Positions 1 through 13,989 of a DNA stretch of 64,000 nucleotides are shown piece after piece; within the stretch, counting starts at the first letter, position 1, and every line of letters starts with the position of its first letter. Location: positions 620,001-684,000 of the forward strand of contig PTEX01000206.1 in assembly GCA_003342815.1 (NCBI GenBank), written 5' to 3'. Under the pieces are notes generated by a model. The model searched no databases. It was not told where the DNA came from and saw only the letters and a program-made list of their open reading frames with translations. Position numbers and translations under genes: made by a program. This DNA is from Eudromia elegans. Its lineage: Eukaryota > Chordata > Aves > Tinamiformes > Tinamidae.

Positions 1-2190
1 ACAGAGGAAGTTCTCCTTGAAAATCAAGGTCTAGAATTGAGAGATTTATTCCAGGAGGTTAAAGAAGGTTTCAGACACTTCCTCTTCTTGAAGATGCAGT
101 CTGCAGCAGATGCTCACAATGACATCCCTTTTATTGGCCTCCAAAATCCTACATATAAACTTGACAGGTCTTCCTGACTGTCTAACTGTCTAACAGACTA
201 ACTCCATGCATTTAAGTCACTTTATACAGACCATAATTTCTCTTCAGTATCTTTCTTCTCTGGGGTCTCTTAAAGAGACTGCATCCACCTGTAGCCCTCG
301 GCTACTGAGACATATCCGATGGCCTCTCTGTAATGTCAATGATTCCATAGCTCTATGACTATGCAGGGACTTTTTGTTTCCTGTGCCACACATACTTGTG
401 CACAGACACTTCAGATGGGAATGAGGCAGCTTTTTTCCTTAGGTATCTCTAAGAGAATCACCTTTTGTTCTGCCCAGTATGAACTTTGGCCCTGATTTCA
501 CTTCCTTTGGCTATTGACTTCTCCCCTGAGGAACCTGGTTTGAAGCACCAGTTTGGATTTTTAATCCTATTGGAAAGTTGCTCTCGACCCATTTCATCAA
601 TGAAGCCTGTCCCCCTGCAGCAGTCTTCATTCCTCAAGATCTCATGGTCATACAAGGCACTACATCATTGAGGCGATAACTATCTTGAGAATAAACCAAA
701 CTGTAGAACAAATATTTGAGCCTTTGGGCTCTTCATCTTCACTCCAGAGCCCTGTAATCATACTTGATATACTCAAGGTCTCCCCTAGCAGTATCACATG
801 CATACAGTCAGTACCTCAAGAATCAGATTAGCACCGACAACACCGGATTAGCACTGGTATTGCTAACCATTACTTGCCTTACTGTGATGTTGTGAGAAAT
901 AAGAAGTTAACGCTTTTTTATTGATTTTGAAAGTTGCCAACACAAGTTGCCATACAAGTGCTAACTGCGTTATCATTTTTATCCCCTTAGCCCTGAGATA
1001 AAGGCTACCTCTGCAAAAATCATGAGGTTTGCATCAAGAAATAATACATTTTTTTCTGCTTAAGTTCATGAAGTTAACTCAAGTTTTTCGCCACGTTTAC
1101 CCCAAAGAATAGTTCAGAAGGCAAGTTACAACAAGTGATATCTAAAATACGATTACAGAAAAAAATGCTTTGCTAGAAAAATCTAGAAGAATTAGACCAA
1201 AAATCTTTTCCTAAGCAGCTATGTCTCGGAACAACAGGTTTGATAGCTGCAACCATTGAAAGAAATAAAATGATATATGTGTGCATATGTACACACGTAT
1301 ATAGGCATATATATATTTACACTCTAATTTTTTTAAACTTATAGTGTTATATATAATTGCATGTGTGGACAATGATTAAAGCAGTAATTATTTGGAGAGA
1401 GCTAAGGAAACAAATTAACTGAAATACATTCAGATTTATCTGAAATTAATTCTATGGAATTTTTGGAAACAAAAAGATGACTTATTAGACAGCATTTTTT
1501 TTTTTCAAGGAATATGGCAACTGAGTTAGATCCATGGAAAGGATCTAATTCTCTGATGGTGCCAGAACCTGATGATATGAGGCATTTTAGCCTGCCCACA
1601 GGGAAAAGTTAAGACTGTGACTTGTAATCTAAAGCAAGGCGTATGGATTTAAGCTAAATTTAGATTGTATGGATGAAATAGCTATCCCTTCTAATAACAG
1701 CTATTTTCTTATTTTATCTTTGGCTTTCAGTAGCCTAATAGAGGTTTCATTTCCCTTAACAAAAGCAAACTGAAGATTCAGCTTTTATACTAGTTGCCTA
1801 AACAAAAAATATATACCCTAGAGAATAACCCATATTTTATAGTTATACAGAAGATTTAAGACTCCCATGCACTTTAAGTAGATAAAATATATGATAAATG
1901 GTGAAATAATCAGTTTCATGCAAACATGCTAACTGAAATCTCTGATGTTCAAATTGTTTAAAAATGCTGCAGGGCCAGTGCAGGCCCTGCCCTGCTGACC
2001 TGAATTCCTGTTGGCCTCACTCTTCGTTGAATGTGATTTTGGAGCGTGTCCACAACACAGCCCCAGCAGCAGCAGCAAATACTTAGCTCATGCACCGAAG
2101 CAAAGTAGCTCTCAAGTCATGGGATTTTGCTGCAGCTGAAGCCTATGCTGCTTTGTTTTACTGGAACTTTTTTGTAACTAAGCTACTTCA
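1..2190. other. Intergenic, nothing recognised
   Basis: AT-rich sequence with only short open frames and an AT/GT dinucleotide-rich patch at about 1270-1350. I see no exon, RNA gene or clear repeat family. Confidence 0.6.
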
Positions 2191-2195
2191 CTTAC

Positions 2196-2946
2196 CTCTA
2201 TACGAGCTGAACATGCAACGCTGCAGGCTTGGGGCTGAGTGGATATAGAGCTGTGTGGCCGAAAAAGATCTGGGGTTGTTGATCAACAGCTGACTGAACA
2301 TGAACCAGCAGCGTGCCCAGGCAGCCGAGAAGGCCCAGGGCATCCTGGCTTGTATCAGGTACAGAGTCGCCAGCAGGACTGGGGCAATGATTGTCCCCCT
2401 GTACGCCATGCTGGTGGGGCTGCAACTCAAACACTGTGTTCAGTTTGAGGCCTCTCAGAACAAGAAAGTCATGGAGGAGCTGCAGTGTGTCCAAAGAAGA
2501 GCAACAAAGCTGCTGAAGGGGCTGGAGCACAGACCTTACAAGCAGCAGATGAGGGAGATGAGGTTATTTAGTCTGGAGGAGACTGAGGGGAGACCTTATC
2601 ACTCTACAACTACCTGAAAGGAGGTTGTAGTGAGTCAGGGGTTGATCTCTTCTCCAAAACAGTTACCAATAGGACAAGAAGAAAGGGCTTCAAGTTGCTC
2701 TAGAGGAGGTTCAGGTTAGACATTAGTAAGAAAAGCTACAGAGAAAGAGTAGTCAAGCATTGGAATAGGCTGCCCAGGGAAGAGGTGGAGTCACTGTTCT
2801 TGGCAGTGTCCAACAAATGTGTAGATGAGGCACTTAGGAACACGGTCACTTAGGTTTAGCAGGCATGGTGGTGATGGGATTAAGTTGGACTTGATGCTCC
2901 AGAACGGCTTTTCCAACCACAATGATTCTGTGATTCTATGATTTTA
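2196..2946 (+). mobile_element. CR1 LINE, 5'-truncated copy
   Basis: The sequence corresponds to the C-terminal end of CR1 ORF2 and its 3' UTR. Translation gives recognisable but broken reverse-transcriptase tail segments such as VQRRATKLLKGLEH. The DNA then runs through the common CR1 phrase for CATTGGAATAGGCTGCCCAG and ends with ATTCTGTG/ATTCTATG octamers near 2920-2946. Stops and indels show that it is dead. It lies far upstream of ATP6V0D2 in the same orientation. Confidence 0.9.
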
Positions 2947-3194
2947 TCTCTGTAATGGAGACATCATTAGTTGATCTAGTGAATACTATGACTGACTAAA
3001 GGGATGAATTTGGAAAATGAATATTTCCTGACACCTTGAGAAAATGAAGAATGCCTATTATAATCTTAAAACACTCTTATGAGAAGACAACTATTTATAA
3101 AAACTCATGAGAAGGTTGCCATTTAGTTTGCTCAGTTTAGATCAAATTTAAATTCATCCTAATTCAGATATCAAAGATTTATTTGAGCTTGGTT

Positions 3195-3255
3195 CCAAGC
3201 AACAGGAGAAAATCCAAAGGAGGGCACCAAGAATGACTGGTGGTCTAAAAACATA
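3195..3255 (+). mobile_element. Short CR1-like fragment
   Basis: The sequence around AGGAGGGCACCAAGAATGAC resembles the CR1 ORF2 stretch that encodes VQRRATKMI. It is only about 60 bases long and diverged, so it could be a separate old insertion or a chance match. Confidence 0.4.
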
Positions 3256-3259
3256 AAAT

Positions 3260-6200
3260 AATTATATTACAAAAGTAGTGATAGTTATTCTCTAAATCCA
3301 CATCTCTACTGTTTTGTAATAGAAAGGGATTTTGGGGGGATTTAATTATCCATTTTTCTGTTTTCTGAGGTAAAGTGATACTTTCCCAACTAAGGGCTTA
3401 AATAGGGCAAAAATGGACAATCAATTTCAAATATTTTTAATAGGCCTTTTGTATTGTAATCAAAGATAATTATATTCATTTTCAGAGGAAGCAAAAGCAT
3501 TTTGTGGATATCATTATATTAAATTGGCATAGACTTACTTGAAAATTGGTCTCATAGTTTTGGAGCACCTTGTGAATAATCTATAGATGTGGTGATATGG
3601 CAAAATATGATAAATTAGCACCTTTTGAACCATATAGTTTTTTTGCAGATATTTTTCTGACACCACTCAGGCTAGAGTGTTTTGGAAGGATATTCTGTGA
3701 ATTCAGCATGCTTTACTTCTCGTGTGCTTAGATGAAGTATACACAGCAGAACTGAAGCCCCAGGGTTCTGCCTTAGGAATTAATACAAGTTAGGCCTAGG
3801 ACATTCATCGGCACAAAAGTCTAAAGTACAGGAAGGTGGGTTTGGGGTGCACAGTCAGGGAGAGGAATTGCAGAGTTAGAACTTCAACTGCCTTCGCTAA
3901 AGCCAGTGACTTCACTCTTGGAGCTCAGATAACAATGCAACTTCTTCTGTTTCCCTGTCTAGATCTTTAAATTCTTAGGTCTTTCTTTAAAAGCTATAAA
4001 TTTAAAAGACGTATATCTGTTTACTTTAATTTGTAGTACTTTACACAATTTATTTTCTGTAGACAAACAGAAATATTAGGAAAATTAAAAACTAAAAACA
4101 CTCCAAGATACAAACAAGATTTTTTTTTAAAAAAAAAGCTATGTCTGTTTGCATCCAGGATGTGAACTACACCACCTGTGAACTACAACAGAGCTAGAAG
4201 TGACCAATAGCAGCAACATCACCTGGGACAGACAAGGACAACAAGGATGCGGTAGTAGCCGCATTAGTAGCGGTGCTAAACAAAGAGGGTCCTCGTCCAC
4301 TCATGTGCTGTGAATACCCGAGCAATGAGCCCTCCCCGCCCAAAGAATGCTAAAAGGCAAGGAAGTAGATACATTGCTCTTCAATGTCAAGGTTAGGTAT
4401 CTCTAAACTTGGATTTTATCTTTTCTCTCACTGAAGTAAGTAAGTTACTTATTCCCTTTGAAAATAAATTTTACTTTCCCATAAAATCTTATTTTTTTAA
4501 AAAAAGGTCAGAACATTTTTTATAATAGCAACTAAAAATCTTTTAAATCATTTTAAATCCTCAGCTTCACATTCAGAGCTCATACTCAATTGTTTAATAA
4601 AGAGCAAGTGTATTCTACTCATTATGTTCAAATTCATTCTTTCTAATGAATCCATTAGCAGTTTCAAATAATTGCTAATATATAGCGAAAAGTCATATGT
4701 ACTTCAAAGGGGTTACTTTAAATTGTTTATTTGCACCCTTCTCGCAAATGTGGGTAAGCCATTTGTTTTAACTGCGGAGGAAAACTATGAAATTATGAAA
4801 TAACATGTTCAATATATATATTTAAGCTAAAACTTTCTCCATGAAAAAGGTATGTTCTTATTCTAATTAATATAGGGCTTGCTTGAACAATTTTAATTGT
4901 TCTTTCCTTGACAACTGTCATGCCTTAAAGCTTAGAAGAGAAAAGCTTATCTTTTAGGGTCTTCTTCCAGGTGAAATTGATCTAAACTCTCAGTCTTGCA
5001 AAAGAATCTACCTAAATGTTAAGATTAAGCACCAAGAAATAATTTTATATTTTGAGATATAAAACAGTTTCTGTCAACTTGTGTTTTGAGTTACAGCTGA
5101 TGCATGGACATTTCAAACTGACATGGACTTAAGTAGACAACAAAGTGACAGGGAGGCCAATCTGCATCACTGTGGCGTGGAGACTCTCTTAGACACAGGC
5201 CTCGTGTCTTTGGCAGCTCTGAGCAGATGCCACGGAAGCCAGACAAGTGGAACAAATTCCATTCTATTACCCTTTAAGAACCAAAACAATTACGGATTTG
5301 CTCAGATGTCATATTAGCACTGCAAGAAGCGAAAACAGCGCTGCAGAATCCTTTCAGGCATTAATGCAGAGCATCGCGAAGGAGAATAAAAATCAGCAAA
5401 CAGAAACCTGCCAGAGAATATGAATTGAACAGAAAAGAACAGAAGCAATACATATTTATGATTTATGGGCTTCGCAAGAAAGGGAGAAGAGAACATGAAG
5501 ATTTGAAAAAAAACCCACAGTAAAAAATAAAGTATTGTGAATATTCAAAGTTGTTGAAAAGCACCATGTTGTGAATGCCACTTGAGAATTCCCTGGGTCA
5601 TAGTCAAATTTTATCATCTGAATCAAACTCAAGAAGAATGTACCTAACTATAAATAACTTCCCAAACTAAGCAGAAAATAAACTGTTTTCTAGGAATTTA
5701 TTTTTGAATTTAAGACAATAGGCAGTCTTTCTGAAGGGCAGCTTCATACTTCTGTATACATACAATAAATGGGACTCCTTTAGCATCAGATTTACCTGAA
5801 ACTGCAGCGACAGAAAATGCAGACAAGCATAAATTGAACAATTTTTACTGGGATAAGCCCAACCTAACCCTTTTATGATAAATTGTCTTCTCTATAATTA
5901 TAATTCTCTTCATATCTAATCATTCATTCATACTTGTACCAATAGGAGAGAAAAGACTTTTTCACTTTCCTGTTTGCAGGACGAGTTTAAACCTTCACTG
6001 TATTTTTCACTTTTGTTTATAATACCAAACTGTAAAATAAGGCAAAGAACTAAAATTGTAATTTGATCAAGAGAATATAAAACATGTAGAGATCAGGAAT
6101 TAAACAGGAATTTTGTAGTGTTACTGTTAAGCAAGTTCTTTGCCTGTGTTCTGTGGCTGCTTGCACAAAGTCATCACATTCTGTTGTAAGATGTAAACTC

Positions 6201-9200
6201 AGAGTTTAGTGAATCTATTTTTATTTATTGCTCTTGGGAATCCCTTCTTTAACTCTCAAAATATTCTAAGGATTTTATGACCTAATTCTTGTGTTACAAA
6301 TTACTCTTGTGATGATGTCAGTTACTTCACTCTTCTATTATCCATCTTCCTCCAATATTCTATTACTACTAAATATTTTTTTAAAATTTTAACTGACCAT
6401 TGCTGGAAAAGACCGAAAAGTACAGGAAATGCTCTCTCCATTGAGTCACCTGCTAACTTGGGTTCGAAACCAAATGTGATAATCAGAACTTTTATGTTTC
6501 AACTTTCATTTTTTTTCCTAGATTTTTAGCTATTCTTATGACTATGGGCTCTGGCAGTTCAGTCACCCTTCGCCCTGAACAATGGTGATGTACAGCTTCA
6601 TTAATCAGGAGCGAATAAATGAGGACAAAGGACTATACAGATACATTTCAAAAATGCACAGCAATTGTTTAAAACTAATTTCAGGATTTTCCTAGTGACT
6701 TAGGAGATTAATTTACAGATGAGGTTCCAGCACTGAGACAGAACAGTTTATCAGCAAAAGCACTTACGCAGCTAGTAAAAGATTTATCAGAATAAAGCAG
6801 AATATCATCAATTCTACATGCTTTCTTCTTAAATTCAGGATTATTTTTATTCCATAGCATCCCTTACCTCTCCTTCTGCTTATTTATTTTCTGTTTCATT
6901 TATATAAAAGAACAAACTTTTACTTCTGTTACATATAGAAGAAATGAAGAAAATAAAAGCATAGCAAACTAAATTCTTTCCTCAGTGCAACTCAGTATCT
7001 GATATTTATTGATATGATTTTGTAACTGTTTTCCATTAGTGTGACCAATTACTGCCGCAGGAGATTTCAGACATTGAACAAACATAACATCGAAAAATAA
7101 CAGTAGTTTCATAAATTATCAGAATAATGCACTTTCAGCTGCTACTTTCTAGGCCTGAAGCTAAAGATCGGGGATGACATAGCAGAAGTATACTGAAATA
7201 TATGAATTAAATTGTGAAATAAAACAAAAGTATCATTGAGCACTGATTGAAAATAGTAAAACCATTACCTAGACATTTTTGTGTAAGAAAGTTTGCCAGG
7301 TTCCTTATAAAAATATAACCCTGTAGAAAACAAATCTCTAATCTTTTAATGAAGAATCATCACAGCTAAAAGTAACAAGATAGGGGTGTCCACTTGGTAA
7401 CTGCTGTATGTTGAGGAATACTTAACCTTACAGCCAATGCTTCTTGAACTACAAGTTTTGAGAAGACAAATCATGATTCAAAGGTTTTGGTTTTTAATTT
7501 AAATGCCAATATCTTTTAAAATATTCCACTTTGAAAAGAGACTTTCACATAGAATGTACAGACTTAATTGCCTAAATTTGCATCAGCTTGAAATGCCATT
7601 TTAGAGACTTGTAACTAGACAAATAACTATGCAATAAATGAGACAGATATTTTTTCTTTCCTATTACAAGTATTATATGAAACTATATAACTACTATTTT
7701 TTTTATGGATGGCTTTCCGTGTTGTCTTTTCATCAGTTATTTCGCATTGAGGATGAGAATTAAGAAAAAATGCAATTTTATAAGCTTACATTTGAATAAT
7801 TCTTAAGAGATGTCAGCAGAAGTGACAAATTGCTTATCAGAAATTGGAGTTATTAAAAATTAGGGGGAAAAAAAAGGCACATATTTAATGCTGCGGTTAC
7901 AATGCCTACTGATTTAGGTCAGGATGTCCTTTGCATATTTAACTTCAGGGCACACCAGCTCATTGAACCACCAATATTTATGAAGCATCCTGGAGCTCCA
8001 TCTAGTGAAGAGTTCCTAGAACATCGGGTCAAATAAAGGATTTGTTGCGTCTAATCTGTTTGCAGGCCCCATGCAGTCAGAAAAGAGAAAGGAAAAAGAA
8101 CCAAAAAAAAAAAAAAAGGCCCAAACTATTCCTCCTCAGTTTGTAATAGAATTGTGTTTTTCAGTGTCATCTAAATACAATTCACACTATATTTATTACT
8201 TATTAAGAAGGTCTATAGAGCTAAATATCCTGGAAAACTGTGCCTGCTGGAAAGGCAGTTCTTTTTCTTCCTAGAGCATCCCATTTCTAACCAGCCCAGG
8301 ATGTGGGAACAATAGCTTTAGGCCTGGTTGATTTTTTTCAGACTTTTGTATTGATTGTTGTGTATTAAATAACACTAAAAATTTTAAAATTTTCACTATC
8401 ACATATCTACCATTAATTCAAGTAATTTATGAATGTCATGTGTCAAATTACAGTACTTGTTAGGCTGAAGAAATTCATCCTAAATCACCTAAGGTTCATA
8501 AGGCAAGAACTAATAAAGGATCTCCTTTCAGGAGCTGGAAAAAGAAATATCGGTGCTGCTCACCATTTAATAATTATTTTAAATTTACTTTTAATTATAT
8601 TTAATAAGCAAACCATTTGAGATTTTACCCTTTTTTTTCTGGAATCCTTTGGAAAAAAGAAAAGAATCTAGACAGATAGTTGTGACAGTTAGTAAAAAAA
8701 GCAACAAAACACAACAAATCCTTATAATAGCAAGAATTCTCTGTTTGGTAAAATTTTTATATCAGTGTTTAAGCTGAGAGAGATTGTTACTAAAAGTAAT
8801 CATCCATATGTTTAATTTTAAACTTGTATTTTGGCAATGCTAGCTTATGTGAGAAGAGGGTTTTTTTTAATATAAGGTATAAATGCATTTAAATAATATC
8901 CAAAAGTTAACATTTTGCAACTCCACAATTTAAGGAACTACCACTTCAAAGTACAGTAGACTCCATTTTTCCAGTTCCATTTCTGTCTCCTAATGAGGTT
9001 GGCAGTTATCTGTAACAAAAAGACGGAGAGCAGACTTCCAGTGTGACACATGGGGTGATGCTGCTACACTCACAGTCACGTTGGTTGCTATGTTTATGTG
9101 GGAAGAAATGAGGATCCTTCAGTAACCGACAATTGGCTTAACGTGATGTTAACAGAGATGTGTTTTTCATTCGTGTGCGTCTTCCAAATGGCTTTTGAAG

Positions 9201-12200
9201 TTGGTAAAGTTGCCAGTCAGTATTAGTGGCCAGTTGGTCTTTGAGCAGAAGAAGCTACAACAGGTTGTATTTGTGCTATAAAGAGTTATGGAGCTGAGGA
9301 ACAGTGAACCACGCCAGCTCAGCCCTCAGAGCGCAGGGGATGGCACCGCACAGAGCTGAAGCTGGGGAAGCACTGAACCTTTTGCATGTCACACCGAGTT
9401 GTGCATGCACTTTATTTTAAAGTTTTATCATCTTTGTTTTGTTCCCGGCGTATATCGAGATATAGACCTTGATAGACCAAGGGAATCTGAATAACCTGTC
9501 TGTGGGCTCTCGATACGGTCACACTGAACAACGGCTCCACAAAGAAGAGAAAATGGTGTTCATGTACGTAGAAACTTATCCAAAGGAGGACTAAAAAATA
9601 AGATTAATGTAAAAGAGACATGTCACTGCAGAGAAAAGGGCAGAGGGCCTTAAAGACAGGACATGCTTTCTTGCAGTCCTTGTTAGAATTAGCCAGAACT
9701 TCAGCTCTTCACAGGAGGCTGCTCAGTCCACAGGAGAGCCAGCCCCAAATCACAGATTATTGCGCCCTGAAGCAGCCAGTTTTGCAAGCATGTAAATTCT
9801 GTAAAATTCCAGCTTTAGTCGTGAAAGCATCGCAGAGCTCTGCTGATTCTCTCAGATCTCCCTTCTGGCGAGTTACACCTCCTGGCAGTTATTTTCCCTG
9901 GCTTCTCTCTGCAGGCCGACTCCTCTAGCTCCCGATGAAATCCCCCTTATTGTGCTGGACTGTAATTCCTTGAATAAAGACCAGAAAAACAAGAGGCCTG
10001 GTGACCTGCAAAGCTGCTGGATTATCTTTTGAAGGCATGGGAGGGGGAAAGGAAGCTCTTTGATATTTTATATCATCAGTGAGTGAATGATCTTCGGGAA
10101 CCCAGTATCAAAGTAACGCTTCTAACGAGGGCTAGGAAGAAAAGATGCATTTTATGCAAATTTAATCAAAAGAAGTTGAACCATAGGAACCTTGGGGACA
10201 TAACTAATGACTTAGCAAAGACAGAGTAAATTGGCTGGGGTTTTTAGCACTGAGTGCTTTGGCAATTTTTTAGTGGAAGAATCCTGCATGTTGTGTAGAA
10301 GAGCTGAGCTATCACTCTGTGTGGAAATGCACCTTTAGCGTGCTAAAAAACCAAGTAGGGAGCCTGGCAGCTGGATTACGTCTTTATGGGCACAGACTAA
10401 AATTGCAGTCAAGTTTCGTACACTTTAAGCGTTTGCAGATACAACTATGTTTACTTCCTAACTGAGTGCAGGCCAGCAGATCTCAGGAACAGGGAGCGGT
10501 GCGAGGTTGTTGGCTGTAGCCGGGACTCTGCTGCCCGCGCTGGCGCGTTTCTAGCTAGCTAGAGCACAAAGTGCACACGGACGTGGAGACGTGTTCAGCC
10601 CACAGCAGGAAGCAGCAGCATGTACAGGTGACGGTGAAGCTGCCACGCGTAACATTAATTCCTTGTGCAAGCCATTGCACAATCTAGGCTGCAATAAGTT
10701 TTGTTTCTGGGTAAACAAATGCACTCTATAAGCAGAGGTCTGCCTTTCTAAAGCTTTTGTAAATAAACTTCTAAGTGAGATTGCATGATAAATAAAACAG
10801 CATCTTTAAGTACTTTTAATGAAAAAAAAAAAATTCTTGCAAATTCATGTGACTTAAGGTCACCACTCCACAGCAAAAGCCCCACTTACTCACTGCTCTG
10901 CTGAGCCTTCGTCATTTGCTTCTGAGTCTAAACCTCGTGGCTAGGAGCTAAAAAATTCCCTGAAAACCAAAGAAGGGAAGCTCAAGAACAAAAAAGAAAA
11001 AAGGAAAAAAAAGAAAAGAAAAAAAATGGTGTCAACCCTGTGTCTACAGTAGAAAGCCTGTGTGTTGTGTTTTGCACTTCAGAGTAGAGAGACAGAACAC
11101 ATGTTTTTTATTATTAGCTTTGCATTAGTGAAAACAACCCAAGAACCCCAAAGCATATTTCTTTCCAGATTTCTTTCTTTGCGGGAGGTGACTGAGCTGA
11201 AGCAAGGTGGCTTGTGGCAGTGTTACAATGACCTCTTGTGGTAAAACATCGGATGCTTCTTCTCACGGGTTCTCAGAAACGGTGTGTCAAGACTAAACTC
11301 TGCTCCTCGAGGACTGGCAGCAGAAAGCTGCCAAGCTGCCGAACCTGAACTGCCCTCTCCTCGTGAGCAGGTTATCAGTATTTGTTTGGCTGTTGCTAAA
11401 TATTCTGTTAAAAATATCTCAACCTCTGCTCTCCACAAAGTTAATATGTGAAGATACTATTATATGAGAATTAAAGGTAATTCACAGCTTTATAAAAATA
11501 TAGAAAGTTCATTAACATAAAGAGCAGTGTGCCAACAATCGTTTTATGAGAACCATCAACCATAGCATGTTAAAGAAATCATATGCTATTAGTCATTAAT
11601 CATAAGAAATTACAGTAGATACTGCAGTTGATTTCTTTTCATTGAAGAATTTGTGCAAAGTTAAGTCCATTAGCTAAATTTTTATATGCTTCTATTGCAA
11701 ATCACTGCTGAAGCTGTCGCCTTTCATAAATATTCCTTCTAACAAAAATCAGAGATCTGAGTACTTCCTGCTTTTGTCTAATTTAGGTTTGTCTGTCCAG
11801 ATTATAACACGAGATACCTTATCCTTTCAGCAGATAAAATCACACGGAGTTTAATCCAGTTTTCATTATTTCATGAAATCATTAAAAAAGAATTTAAAAA
11901 AAAAGGCATCCTAAAACTCCTTCATTCAGTGTTAGTGCTTCACTGATGGTCCCCAGGTAATATCTAGGGTCTAGTGGTAGAACTTCATCGCTGGAGGATC
12001 CATGGTCACAGTATTTGCCCCTGCCATCATTCACATGACCTGAACCTTACTAAATTTAGGCTGTGTTGCAAAGCCATTTATGCACTGGCTCTGCCTTCTG
12101 AAGGTTTGGAAGCTCTTCAGCAAAATAACCTTGGATTGCCACCAGCTGGATGTGCTCCCAATTCTGCTATAACACGATTGCAGCTGGGGGAGGCCGGAGT

Positions 12201-12930
12201 GCAGCTGCTGGGAGATATTACTTGTTTGTGTAAGACACACGTTAGGGATGTGCGTGCTAAAAGCAAGTACTGCTCCTAGTGTACACAAAAATAAGTCCCC
12301 AAAGTAATTCTTCTTCCTCATGTACTTTCTTTGGAAAAAATAATATCAGAGGCTGTTGAGCCAAACAAGCCAGAAAAATGACAGCACACCCAAAAAAATA
12401 ATAAAAAAGTGTTAAATTTAAAATGTGGATATCTTTATGTATCAGTAGGATATAATGACATATAGATCTTCTTTCTCGGAATTTATTGCCACAGTCAGTG
12501 GTATCACATCCTGAAAAAATATGCCCCAGTATTTTAAAACGTTATCATAACTTCTTTGTCTGTTTCTTGCACTTTGTACAACAGGAGTTTCTGAGCACTG
12601 TGAATGTGCAGACTTGGGAGACAAAAATAAATTGCTTTATTTCTATGATTTAATGGATCTATGATGTGATCTGTCTCATTCTTCTTCAGATGAGGTAACT
12701 CTGCAGTGCTAAAACCTGACTTACCTGAAATTCTAAAAGTCTGATGCTCAAGAAGCAGCCTCCAACCATTTAGGCACCATTTGGACTCCCACAAAATTAC
12801 ACTGCACATACCTGGGCATATGCTTTTTAAATGTCTAGATGCTGTCATATTTTCTGCAGTTGGTTACAACTGTGGTCTGAAATATCTACCTTAAAAAGGT
12901 TTTAAATTGACCTCCAGGGAATCGTGTGAT
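3260..12930. other. Intergenic, no gene recognised
   Basis: Mostly AT-rich with short homopolymers. A modest CpG cluster lies at about 10495-10650 with a 14-base palindrome of CTAG steps at 10550-10563. A small perfect inverted repeat (ATGCGG/CCGCAT) is at 4247-4264. The 102-codon frame at 9620-9928 has no recognisable domain. No PSKH2-like kinase sequence is seen, although that gene lies upstream of ATP6V0D2 in mammals. Confidence 0.55.
10975..11030 (+). repeat. A/G-rich simple sequence
   Basis: An AAAAGAAAAAAGG-type purine tract of low complexity. Similar homopolymer tracts occur at 48181-48215 (A), 49447-49465 (T), 50727-50743 (A), 56402-56428 (T), 58118-58133 (T) and 58179-58200 (T). Confidence 0.9.
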
Positions 12931-13530
12931 TATGATTGCCTCAGCCTGGCTGGGCTGGTGGCTCCCAATCGCTTCTGGACCACTGGAAGCTCCTTGCCAC
13001 TCTGAAGGCAGCTAGTCACCCTCTTCCTAGACGAGACTGGGGTAGCTCCTGGGCAGCAACCCCACAGCACCAGAGCTCCTCGTAGTCTGGGCTCCAACCT
13101 GTAGCCTGCAGAGCTTTGCTGTTCCTAGAGGTGAGGCAGTTTGGACATGGGTCTCATCAGCATGAGGTGGCCACATGGCCACCAACTTGCAGCCCTCCCT
13201 GTGGCCATATATGAATGCAACAGGCCAAGGGGAGAGCCAAGCAGTGCGTCCGCAGCCAACACAACAGAACAGGGCTCAAGCACTGAGCGGTGGCCATAGG
13301 GGTTGAGATGCTGGTTGTCCTCCAACTGCACCATGGCCCTCATGTGCCTCACTGCCGTGCTCCTGGGCTCCACAGCTACATATCCAAACACCAGCCTGGG
13401 CTTTGTAAAGTCTCTCCTTCTAGCCAAACCTCCTGGAGGTGTGTTACACCTGCTAATGAATTTAGAGGGCAAAGGAGCTTCTTGTATCGGTTACAGAAGC
13501 ACAGCTCTTTGAACAGTTGGTTTTGAGACA
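12930..13530. other. GC-rich unidentified block upstream of ATP6V0D2
   Basis: About 600 bases are clearly more GC-rich than the surroundings and hold overlapping open frames on both strands: 115 codons on the minus strand at 13125-13472, and 69 and 78 codons on the plus strand. Neither strand shows a domain I know. One plus-strand reading starts with a signal-peptide-like MALMCLTAVLLGSTA, but no splice or homology support is visible. It may be a decayed repeat or retrocopy. Confidence 0.35.
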
Positions 13531-13989
13531 TCTGAATCTGAAAGGCAGGCAACAGACTTGTTAGTTAAGCATAAAACTCCCCGACAGATTTGTTTTAAAT
13601 CAAAATCAGAAACTGCTAAAAAGGTTCTAAGTTGGTATGATTGAAAATAAGATCTCTGTTTTATAATCTTTATTCTGTAAGAGGAAACCTATGAGGAACT
13701 TACACATCTTAGAGATTATAACCAGAGAGTTTTGGTTTGATCTTGTACAAACTACTTCTGAGGTAAGTTTTGGATATTCAGTTTAAAGGTTAATGAAAGT
13801 CTAACACTTCAAAGACCTTTTATTTGGCTAGCACCTAGGGTCATGATCTAATATTTCCTCTAATTAATAGAAAATTATTATTATTTGTAAACATATTTAT
13901 TGATTCATATAAATATTTATAGACAATTTACAGCAATCAAAAATGTAAAAACCAGATACAAACAGACACACAAAAAAATTCCTTGGATA

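Noticed and set aside
325-362. CR1 3' end (ATTCCATAG, CTCTATGACTATG)
   Set aside because: The octamers are imperfect and the preceding sequence lacks the CR1 3' UTR phrase.
2300-2617. 105-codon ORF as a host gene
   Set aside because: It is the decayed C-terminal part of CR1 ORF2. The same applies to the frames at 22263-22664 and 33856-34149.
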